Notes under the pieces: model-generated
The model's input: only the letters and a program-made list of their open reading frames with translations
What the model was told of the DNA's origin: nothing
The model's database searches: none
Source of the DNA: an uncultured Methylophilus sp.
Lineage (GTDB): Bacteria; Pseudomonadota; Gammaproteobacteria; Burkholderiales; Methylophilaceae
Reading direction: 5' to 3'
DNA: 5,469 nt
Assembly (NCBI GenBank): GCA_936943315.1
Contig: CAKZJM010000383.1
Span: 1 to 5,469, forward strand
Part shown: one piece after another, positions 1-5,469 of the stretch
Layout: every line of letters begins with the position of its first letter
Position numbering within the stretch: position 1 is the stretch's first letter
Made by a program: the position numbers and the translations under genes

Positions 1-293
1 GATATGATGTTGTGCAGGCAGTAGATGGCCAGGATGGCCTCAACAAAGCCAAAGAAAAAACCGTAGACCTGGTGCTGACCGACCAAAACATGCCAGTCAT
101 GGATGGCCTGACACTGATCACCAACTTGCGTACGCTGGCTTCTTACCAAAGAGTGCCTATCCTGATGCTGACCACAGAGTCTTCTGATGAAATGAAGGCC
201 AAAGGTAAAGCAGCGGGTGCGAATGGCTGGCTGGTCAAGCCGTTTGATCCAAAACGCCTGATTGAAGTCGTACAAAAAGTAATTGGTGCCTAA
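1..293 (+). CDS. cheY: CheY chemotaxis response regulator, 3' part (5' end outside window)
   Basis: Single-domain receiver protein that takes phosphate from CheA and carries the signal to the flagellar motor switch. The reading frame is open from the left edge (first full codon at 3) to a TAA at 291-293, giving 96 visible residues. A GTG at 12 is in frame but is internal, because the receiver fold needs about 30 more residues upstream. Visible landmarks are the phosphoacceptor Asp in LTDQNMPVMDG (codon 81-83), the switch Thr in ILMLTTES (codon 171-173) and the Lys of WLVKPF (codon 237-239). These match E. coli CheY D57, T87 and K109 (numbers from memory) at one constant offset, so there are no indels between them. 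The position of E. coli Tyr106 is Trp here (codon 228-230). No output domain follows, which supports CheY over a transcriptional regulator. The acidic pocket residues near the N-terminus lie outside the window. cheA follows after 32 bases, which indicates co-transcription. Confidence 0.95.
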   Translation, partial: YDVVQAVDGQDGLNKAKEKTVDLVLTDQNMPVMDGLTLITNLRTLASYQRVPILMLTTESSDEMKAKGKAAGANGWLVKPFDPKRLIEVVQKVIGA

Positions 294-303
294 GCATCCT
301 TAG
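290..303 (+). other. Small hairpin over the cheY stop codon
   Basis: CTAAG (290-294) and CTTAG (299-303) form a perfect 5-bp inverted repeat around a 4-base CATC loop. The left arm contains the cheY TAA stop. No U-tract follows (next bases are TTAAAAGGG), so it is not a factor-independent terminator. It is short and AT-rich and could be chance. If real, it might slightly affect cheY termination or mRNA stability. Confidence 0.3.
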
Positions 304-314
304 TTAAAAGGGAC

Positions 315-319
315 TGGAG
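315..319 (+). promoter_or_regulatory. Ribosome binding site of cheA
   Basis: TGGAG lies six bases before the ATG at 326. This fixes the CheA start there, rather than at the in-frame ATG at 338 (Met5), for which the spacing would be too long. The resulting N-terminus puts the phosphorylated His at residue 48, exactly as in E. coli CheA. Confidence 0.75.
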
Positions 320-325
320 TAAACA

Positions 326-2707
326 ATGACCGTGGATATGAGCCAATTTTATGAGGTGTTCTTTGACGAAGCCGAAGAGTTATTGGCTGAAGCAGAACAT
401 CTGTTGCTTAGTATTGATGTCGAATCGCCCGATATTGAGCAATTAAACGCCATCTTCCGGGCGGCCCACTCTATCAAGGGCGGCGCTGCGACGTTTGGTT
501 TTATGGACATGGCAGAAATTACCCATGTGCTGGAGAACCTGCTCGATAAAATCCGTAAGAACGAGATGGCGCTCACTTTAGAACATGTGGATGCTTTTTT
601 AGCCGCCAAAGACGTGATCAAAATGCAGGTAGATGGTCACCGCCACGGGTCAGAGGTCAATGCTGAACAAGTCAGCGATGTCGCCATGATGCTGAAAGCA
701 CTGTCCGAAGGTAAAACAGCGATCCCTGTTGATCCTGTGATTGCTGCCTCCATGCCCGAACCTGAAGTCTTGGTCGTCGCCACTGAAAAGCCAGCGTTGA
801 CCATTACTGATGCAGAAAAAGCCAAAGGCATCACCTTATATGACGTCGGTTTGCCACAAGTGACCGAAAAAGACCTGGTGAACCTGAAAGACGAATTGGC
901 CTTGTTAGGTGAAGTTGCCGCTTATCAGCGGGGTGAGAATGCCCACGCCTTACTGGTGAAAACCGACTCCAGCGCCGATGACATCGTGTCTATTTGCTCC
1001 TTTATTGTCGATGCTGACGCCCTGGTGATCCAGGTTGCAGGTGAAACTGCAAGTGCACCAGAAGCAGCTGAAAAACCAGTTGAAGCGGTTGCCGCTGCGC
1101 CAGTCGCAGAAGATGTCGGCTACGGTTTCTTTGATGACGATCCAATTATCCCGGCAACTGCTCAACCAGCTGAAGCTGCCGCTGATGATGGCAAAGTGAA
1201 AGTTGCTGAAGAAATGGGCTATGGCCTGTTTGCTGAAAGTGGTGAAGAGCCGCAAGAAGAAGGCTATGGTTTCTTTGCACCGTTCAAACCTCATCCTGAT
1301 GCGCCTAAAGCACAAATGATTGGTGATGACAACGCCGCTGAGGCGATGGAAAAAGCCAAACAAGAAGTCGCTGCTGCTGCCCCTGTGGCCGCCGCCGCAC
1401 CAGCCCCGCAAGAAGAACGCCGTAACCAGTCCCGCCGTGAGTCAGACAAACCGGCAGCGACACAAAATGCTGAAAGCAGTTCTATCCGCGTGGGTATCGA
1501 AAAAGTTGACCAGTTGATTAACCTGGTTGGCGAACTGGTGATCACACAAGCCATGATTGAGCAACGTGTGAATGCACTGGATCCAATGGATAATGAAGCC
1601 TTGATCAATAGCGTGAGCCAGCTCACGCGTAACACACGTGACTTGCAAGAGTCTGTCATGTCTATCCGTATGATGCCTATGGACTTCGTGTTCTCACGCT
1701 TTCCACGCATGGTGCGCGACCTGGCTGGCAAACTGGGCAAGAAAGTGGACTTTGTCACCAGTGGTGCAACCACCGAACTGGACAAGAGCCTGATCGAACG
1801 CATTGTCGACCCATTAACTCACCTGGTCCGCAACAGTGTTGACCACGGCATTGAGAAGCCTGAAGTTCGTAAACAGATGGGCAAAGCCGAAAACGGTACA
1901 TTGACACTGTCTGCTGCGCATAAAGGTGGCAGCATCGTGATTGAAGTGACGGATGATGGTGGCGGCTTGAACCGCGACAGAATCCTGGCTAAAGCGGCTT
2001 CTAACGGCCTGCCTGTCAACGAAAGCATGACCGATGCCGAAGTCTATAACCTGATTTTTGCCCCTGGCTTTTCTACCGCAGAAGTGGTCACAGACGTGTC
2101 TGGCCGTGGTGTAGGCATGGATGTGGTGAAACGGAATATTACTGCCATGGGCGGTAATATCGAGATCCGCTCAGCATTGGGCTATGGCACAACGATTTCC
2201 ATCTCATTGCCACTGACACTGGCCATTCTGGATGGTATGTCGGTTTCTCTGGACAAGAGCGTCTATGTGGTGCCTTTAAACCTGATTGTAGAAACATTGC
2301 AGCCTCGCGCCGAAGACCTCAAAACCGTCACTGGTGAAGGCTTGATGGTCCATGTACGTGGCGAATATCTGCCGATTATTGCCTTACATGCTTTATTTAA
2401 CCATCCAACCCAAATCACCAACCCAACCGATGGCGTGTTGCTGATTCTGGAAGCGGATGGCAAGAAATCTGCCTTGTTTGTTGACCGTCTGGTTGGCCAG
2501 CAGCAAGTGGTGATTAAGAGCCTGGAGACCAACTTCAAGCGCATTCCTGGCGTCTCTGGCGCCACCATCATGGGTGACGGCTCGGTGGCACTGATTCTTG
2601 ACGTGCCCGCCATTATCCAGATGGGGCAAACCACTAACTACGTCACTGGTGGCATGGCATTTTCAAACCAGAACTATTTAACAACACACAATACCATCAA
2701 TGCATAA
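326..2707 (+). CDS. cheA: CheA chemotaxis histidine kinase, full length, long P2-P3 linker
   Basis: Cytoplasmic histidine kinase of the receptor-CheW-CheA array. It autophosphorylates with ATP and passes phosphate to CheY and CheB. Five domains are visible in 793 residues. P1 (about 1-125) has the Hpt motif AAHSIKGGA with His48, Lys51, His67 and Glu70. P2 (about 167-237) resembles the E. coli CheY-docking domain, for example LKDELALLGEV and CSFIVDADAL. P3 dimerisation (about 386-455) contains IEKVDQLINLVGELV. P4 kinase (about 456-633) has the N box HLVRNSVDHGIE (499-510), G1 box DDGGG (543-547), FAPGFSTA (578-585) and G2 box GRGVGMDVV (593-601). P5 (about 635-765) is the CheW-like regulatory domain. 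All catalytic motifs look intact. The protein is longer than E. coli CheA (654 residues, from memory) mainly because residues 238-385 form an Ala/Glu/Pro-rich, probably disordered linker with three GYG(F/L)F motifs. A short Asn/Thr-rich tail (766-793) follows P5. cheW begins 12 bases after the stop. Confidence 0.98.
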   Translation: MTVDMSQFYEVFFDEAEELLAEAEHLLLSIDVESPDIEQLNAIFRAAHSIKGGAATFGFMDMAEITHVLENLLDKIRKNEMALTLEHVDAFLAAKDVIKMQVDGHRHGSEVNAEQVSDVAMMLKALSEGKTAIPVDPVIAASMPEPEVLVVATEKPALTITDAEKAKGITLYDVGLPQVTEKDLVNLKDELALLGEVAAYQRGENAHALLVKTDSSADDIVSICSFIVDADALVIQVAGETASAPEAAEKPVEAVAAAPVAEDVGYGFFDDDPIIPATAQPAEAAADDGKVKVAEEMGYGLFAESGEEPQEEGYGFFAPFKPHPDAPKAQMIGDDNAAEAMEKAKQEVAAAAPVAAAAPAPQEERRNQSRRESDKPAATQNAESSSIRVGIEKVDQLINLVGELVITQAMIEQRVNALDPMDNEALINSVSQLTRNTRDLQESVMSIRMMPMDFVFSRFPRMVRDLAGKLGKKVDFVTSGATTELDKSLIERIVDPLTHLVRNSVDHGIEKPEVRKQMGKAENGTLTLSAAHKGGSIVIEVTDDGGGLNRDRILAKAASNGLPVNESMTDAEVYNLIFAPGFSTAEVVTDVSGRGVGMDVVKRNITAMGGNIEIRSALGYGTTISISLPLTLAILDGMSVSLDKSVYVVPLNLIVETLQPRAEDLKTVTGEGLMVHVRGEYLPIIALHALFNHPTQITNPTDGVLLILEADGKKSALFVDRLVGQQQVVIKSLETNFKRIPGVSGATIMGDGSVALILDVPAIIQMGQTTNYVTGGMAFSNQNYLTTHNTINA
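1118..1276 (+). repeat. Three GYG(F/L)F motifs in the CheA linker
   Basis: Within the low-complexity P2-P3 linker of CheA, the motif occurs as GYGFF (residues 265-269, bases 1118-1132), GYGLF (298-302, bases 1217-1231) and GYGFF (313-317, bases 1262-1276). Each copy is preceded by acidic residues (AEDV, AEEM, QEE). Aromatic motifs kept inside an otherwise Ala/Glu/Pro-rich stretch look like short linear binding motifs or sticker elements. From memory, betaproteobacterial CheA proteins often carry related G-(Y/F/W)-G-(F/L)-F motifs in this linker. I know of no assigned function. Confidence 0.7.
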
Positions 2708-2723
2708 GGAGCATATGCAATGA
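2697..2723 (+). promoter_or_regulatory. Hairpin presenting the cheW Shine-Dalgarno at the cheA-cheW junction
   Basis: TGCATA (2701-2706) pairs with TATGCA (2714-2719). The 7-base loop, AGGAGCA (2707-2713), contains the cheW ribosome binding site AGGAG. After one A-A mismatch (2700/2720), three more pairs are possible (2697-2699 with 2721-2723), which would draw in the cheW ATG. The cheA TAA stop (2705-2707) lies in the stem and loop edge. AGGAG (2707-2711) is eight bases from the ATG at 2720. A nearer ATG at 2715 is out of frame. The layout suggests translational coupling, where a ribosome finishing cheA opens the stem and frees the cheW start. The pairing is seen in the sequence; the coupling is inferred. 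Confidence 0.5.
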
Positions 2724-3235
2724 GCACAACAACAGAAATGAGCAACGCCTTAAATGGTAATGCAGGCAGCGGCCTCAAAACAGCGGCAGGTGAGTATCTG
2801 ACCTTTGTCCTGGGCAGCGAACAATACGGTATCGAGATTCTCAAGGTACAGGAAATTCGCGGCTATGACGCCGTCACCCAGATCGCCAACATGCCTTCGT
2901 TTATCAAGGGCGTGATTAACCTGCGCGGCAAGATCGTACCGATTGTCGATCTGCGTATTAAATTCAACCTGGGTAAGGTCGAGTATAACGAATTCACGGT
3001 AGTGATCATCCTCAACCTGAACGGCCGTATTGTAGGCATCGTTGTCGATGGCGTTTCCGATGTACGCGAATTGCGTGAAGAACATTTGCGCGAAGTGCCA
3101 TCCCTGGTGACTCGCATCGATACCAAATATATCGTAGGCCTTGCGACCATTGAGCAAGAAATGCTGATCCTGGTGGACATCGAAAAACTGATGACCAGTG
3201 GCGAAATGCAATTGATAGACACTGCTGTACATTAA
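2720..3235 (+). CDS. cheW: CheW chemotaxis coupling protein
   Basis: Cytoplasmic adaptor that links the receptor hairpin tip to the P5 domain of CheA in the chemosensory array. The product has 171 residues, close to the roughly 167 of E. coli CheW (from memory), and is one CheW domain. The first 24 residues or so are polar and probably flexible. The domain then runs from EYLTFVLG (25-32) through YGIEILKVQEI (36-46), the hallmark INLRGKIVPIVDLR (66-79) with Arg69, GIVVDGVSDV (106-115) and the closing LILVDIEKL (149-157). Nothing essential is missing, and no extra domain is fused that would make it a CheV. The ATG at 2720 is chosen because AGGAG lies eight bases upstream and the domain starts soon after. 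The 12-base gap from cheA indicates co-translation in one operon; the MCP follows after 64 bases. Confidence 0.97.
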   Translation: MSTTTEMSNALNGNAGSGLKTAAGEYLTFVLGSEQYGIEILKVQEIRGYDAVTQIANMPSFIKGVINLRGKIVPIVDLRIKFNLGKVEYNEFTVVIILNLNGRIVGIVVDGVSDVRELREEHLREVPSLVTRIDTKYIVGLATIEQEMLILVDIEKLMTSGEMQLIDTAVH

Positions 3236-3299
3236 TCTCATAAAAATAAAAAAAACATAAACTTCTCTTTAAACAGAGATACTTCCAAGGACAAAAATT
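3236..3299 (+). other. A-rich gap between cheW and the MCP gene, with RBS and weak hairpin
   Basis: This 64-base spacer is very A-rich, including eight consecutive A at 3248-3255. TCTCT (3264-3268) and AGAGA (3275-3279) could form a 5-bp hairpin around TTAAAC, but no U-tract follows, so I do not call a terminator. AAGGA at 3287-3291, eight bases before the ATG at 3300, is the MCP ribosome binding site. I looked for a sigma-28-like promoter (TAAA, 15 bases, GCCGATAA) and a sigma-70 promoter and saw neither in good form, so the MCP is probably read through from the che operon. Confidence 0.6.
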
Positions 3300-5469
3300 A
3301 TGTTTTCTACCATCGTTAACAAGTTGGCAGCAGGCACTCGGGGTTATCAGGAAACGTTGAATGAAGTGGCTGAATTTAGCGCACTCAAGGCAGAAATCAA
3401 CAAGGCCAGAGCCATTGTTGAGCTAGATGCCAAAGGGAGCATCAGCCATGTCAACGACAACTTATGCAAATCGCTTGCGTTTACTGCCAGCGAATTGGTG
3501 GGTAAGCACCACCGTGCGTTGTTGTCTCAGAAGGACTCCAGCGCAGCAGGTTATGAACAATTCTGGGCTGAATTACAAGCAGGTAAATCCCAGGTAGGCA
3601 CATTCAAGCTGGCTGACAAAAGCGGTCATGAAGTGTGGTTTCAGGGCTATTATGCGCCAGTCATGCAAGGCAGCCAGCTTCGTAAAGTGGTCGCCTATTT
3701 AACAGATATTACTTCGGACAAGCAGCATAGCCTGGTCTTGCAAGAAGAAGAAACAGCATTGAATCAATCATTTGGTGTGATGGAGTGCGACCTCAAAGGT
3801 CATATCCTGAGCTGTAATGAAATGTTCCTTAAGCCCTTAGGCTACCAGCACGACGAAGTGATTGGTAAACATGTGTCGATGTTGTTGAAACCATCAACGG
3901 CACAAAGTGATGAATATAAACAGCTTTGGGCAAAACTCAACCTGGGTGAAAATGCCACCATGGAAATTTGCCGCGTAGCTAAAAATGGCAACGAGTACTG
4001 GTTCAGCACGAGCTATGTACCTGTGATCGGTTCAGAGGGGCAATTGCTCAAGGTCAAAGTTTATTCCTATTGTATTACTGCACAAAAGCAGCGTCAGCTG
4101 GACTTTGAAGGGCAGGTTAGCGCGATTAACCACTCACAAGGTGTCATGCAGTTCGACATGGCTGGCAATATCCTGACGGCAAACCAGAGCATGCTTGACC
4201 TGACTGGTTATACGCTTGACGAAATCAAAGGTAAACACCACAGTACACTGGTGAGCGAGCGCTTTAAAAACAGCCCCGAATACAAAGAGTTCTGGGCTAA
4301 ATTGAACCGTGGCGAAACAGATCTGGGCGTCTATCACCGTTATGGCAAGCAAGGCAAAGATCTTTACCTGCAAGCGTCTTACAACCCTATTTTGGGGTTG
4401 GATGGCAAGCCGGAAAAAATTGTCCAGTTTGCGACCGACATTACTAAAGCTGTGTTGGCTGACCAGGCACAAAAGGTCAAAGCCCGCGAAGCAACCATGA
4501 TCAAGAATGCATTGGAGTCTTCCTCCAATAGTTTGATGATGGCGGATAAAGAGGGTGTCATTACCTATATGAACCCGGCTGCGCTGGAGCTCATGCGCGA
4601 TGCCAGCAAAACCTTCAAACAGCTGTTCCCGCACTTTGATTCAGAGAAACTCATCGGTCAAAGCTACGACATCTTCCATAAAAATCCATCCCATCAGCGC
4701 AATTTGCTAGGTAACCTTACCGGCAAGCATCAAACTGAAATTGGCGTAGGCGATATGTTTTTCCGCCTGACTGCCAACCCGATTTTTGATAACGACGGTG
4801 AAAGACTGGGCACGGTGATTGAGTGGGTAGACCAGACACAAGAGAAACGGGTCGAGAACCAGATCAGTGAAGCGCTCAAGCTGGCCGTAGACGGTGATGT
4901 GACTTATCGTTTGGATACCTCAATTGCCAAGGGTTCAGCCGTAGAAACCATGAGCTCCATCAACCAGTTGCTCGATATCATGAACGATATCCTGGTCAAT
5001 GTACGCGAAGCCGGTGAAACGATTAATACTGCTGCGCATGAAATCTCCAGTGGCAACAACGACTTGTCCAGCCGGACTGAACAACAGGCTTCTAACCTGG
5101 AAGAAACGGCTTCGAGCATGGAACAACTGGCTTCTACCGTGAGACAGAACGCCGAAAATGCCCGCCAGGCCAATCAAATGGCTGAAGCGGCTTCGCAAGT
5201 GGCCATCCGTGGTGGTGAAGTGGTTGGCAACGTCGTGAGAACCATGAGCGCCATTAATGAAAGCGCCCACAAAATCGAAGACATTATTTCTGTGATTGAC
5301 GGCATTGCTTTCCAAACCAATATCCTGGCATTGAACGCTGCGGTTGAAGCAGCGCGTGCAGGTGAACAAGGCCGGGGCTTTGCCGTAGTGGCTTCCGAAG
5401 TGGGCAATCTGGCACAACGTTCCTCAGTGGCCGCACGCGAAATTAAAGAATTGATCAACGACTCCGTCA
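3300..5469 (+). CDS. Soluble methyl-accepting chemotaxis protein with four PAS domains (3' end outside window)
   Basis: Chemoreceptor that would control CheA through CheW. The frame is open from ATG 3300 (AAGGA eight bases upstream) to the right edge, 723 residues without a stop. No transmembrane segment or signal peptide is visible, so it should be cytoplasmic. Three similar PAS domains (about 38-139, 159-260, 280-382) are followed by a divergent fourth (about 400-515) with YDIFHKNPSHQRNLL. A HAMP-like connector (about 516-565, AVDGDVTYRLDT) leads to the signalling domain. Methylation helix 1 carries SSRTEQQ and LEETASSMEQL, with Gln595, Glu602 and Gln609 at the seven-residue spacing of Tsr-type sites. 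The hairpin tip (about 662-700) is nearly canonical, including IDGIAFQTNILALNAAVEAA and EQGRGFAVVASE; Phe671, Glu683 and Arg686 match Tsr trimer-contact positions. The second methylation helix and any CheR-docking pentapeptide lie beyond the window. The architecture recalls Aer and BdlA of gammaproteobacteria, so redox, oxygen or energy sensing is plausible, but the ligand is unknown. Confidence 0.95.
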   Translation, partial: MFSTIVNKLAAGTRGYQETLNEVAEFSALKAEINKARAIVELDAKGSISHVNDNLCKSLAFTASELVGKHHRALLSQKDSSAAGYEQFWAELQAGKSQVGTFKLADKSGHEVWFQGYYAPVMQGSQLRKVVAYLTDITSDKQHSLVLQEEETALNQSFGVMECDLKGHILSCNEMFLKPLGYQHDEVIGKHVSMLLKPSTAQSDEYKQLWAKLNLGENATMEICRVAKNGNEYWFSTSYVPVIGSEGQLLKVKVYSYCITAQKQRQLDFEGQVSAINHSQGVMQFDMAGNILTANQSMLDLTGYTLDEIKGKHHSTLVSERFKNSPEYKEFWAKLNRGETDLGVYHRYGKQGKDLYLQASYNPILGLDGKPEKIVQFATDITKAVLADQAQKVKAREATMIKNALESSSNSLMMADKEGVITYMNPAALELMRDASKTFKQLFPHFDSEKLIGQSYDIFHKNPSHQRNLLGNLTGKHQTEIGVGDMFFRLTANPIFDNDGERLGTVIEWVDQTQEKRVENQISEALKLAVDGDVTYRLDTSIAKGSAVETMSSINQLLDIMNDILVNVREAGETINTAAHEISSGNNDLSSRTEQQASNLEETASSMEQLASTVRQNAENARQANQMAEAASQVAIRGGEVVGNVVRTMSAINESAHKIEDIISVIDGIAFQTNILALNAAVEAARAGEQGRGFAVVASEVGNLAQRSSVAAREIKELINDSV
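3411..4445 (+). repeat. Three tandem PAS domains in the MCP, 121-122-residue period
   Basis: Equivalent motifs recur at even spacing. GKH occurs at residues 68-70, 189-191 and 311-313. (F/L)WA(E/K)L starts at 88, 209 and 331. The strand before the end reads GYYAPV, TSYVPV and ASYNPI. The copies close with DIT, CIT and DIT. This is a protein-level internal triplication; the DNA copies have diverged. The Trp of the (F/L)W motif falls where E. coli Aer has a Trp of its FAD-binding PAS domain (recalled alignment), so a flavin is possible but unproven. The second copy has four cysteines and the others have at most one. Confidence 0.85.

Noticed and set aside
1369..1405. GCT/GCC-rich run in the CheA linker as a phase-variable tract.
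   Set aside because: The codons are mixed (GCT, GCC, GCA, CCT, GTG), so there is no uniform repeat for slippage; it is an Ala/Pro low-complexity linker.
623..2707. Possible internal start for a short CheA form at Met100, near the Met98 start of E. coli CheA-S.
   Set aside because: The bases upstream (CCAAAGACGTGATCAAA) contain no good Shine-Dalgarno at proper spacing, and ATG codons are common in this gene.
2750..3241. Long antisense open frames opposite cheW, and others opposite cheA and the MCP.
   Set aside because: They lie wholly inside well-supported genes, show no recognisable domain, and are rich in His, Ser and Arg as expected of frame shadows.
3264..3279. TCTCT/AGAGA hairpin after cheW as a terminator.
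   Set aside because: Only five AT-rich pairs and no U-tract after it; the A-run lies upstream, and the MCP lies in the same direction with a good RBS.
3212..3299. A promoter for the MCP gene (TTGATA at 3212-3217, or TAAA elements for a sigma-28 site).
   Set aside because: No acceptable -10 lies 16-18 bases after TTGATA, and no GCCGATAA-like element lies at the needed spacing from a TAAA.

Overview
This window is part of a chemotaxis (che) operon. All genes lie on the + strand in the order cheY (3' end only), cheA, cheW, then a methyl-accepting chemotaxis protein (MCP) gene that runs off the right edge. The gene order, the roughly balanced base composition (judged by eye) and the protein sequences suggest a gammaproteobacterium-like or, more likely, betaproteobacterial chemosensory cluster. 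A methylotrophic family such as Methylophilaceae is my best guess from memory, but it is only a guess. No RNA gene, insertion sequence, CRISPR array, phage gene or convincing factor-independent terminator is visible.

Layout: 1-293 encodes the C-terminal three quarters of CheY, with the phosphorylation Asp, switch Thr and conserved Lys all present. After 32 bases, 326-2707 encodes CheA, 793 residues, with all five classical domains and an unusually long Ala/Glu/Pro-rich linker between P2 and P3 that carries three copies of a GYG(F/L)F motif. After only 12 bases, 2720-3235 encodes CheW. This junction can fold into a hairpin that shows the cheW Shine-Dalgarno in its loop and overlaps both the cheA stop and the cheW start. 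After a 64-base A-rich gap, 3300-5469 encodes an MCP with no transmembrane segment. It has three tandem PAS domains at a 121-122-residue period, a fourth and different PAS domain, a HAMP-like connector, and then a Tsr-class signalling domain. The window ends just past the hairpin tip.

How they work together: the MCP would sense an intracellular cue (redox state, oxygen, energy or a small ligand) through its PAS domains. CheW would bridge the receptor tip to CheA. CheA would phosphorylate its own His48 and pass the phosphate to CheY, held by P2, and CheY-P would act on the flagellar switch. The adaptation enzymes (CheR, CheB) and any CheZ or CheD are not in the window. The receptor has intact methylation sites, so CheR and CheB should be encoded elsewhere, probably downstream.

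Nothing here is a wholly new system. The points most worth a second look are the triplicated PAS array with a cysteine-rich middle copy, the repeated GYG(F/L)F motif in the CheA linker, and the hairpin at the cheA-cheW junction.
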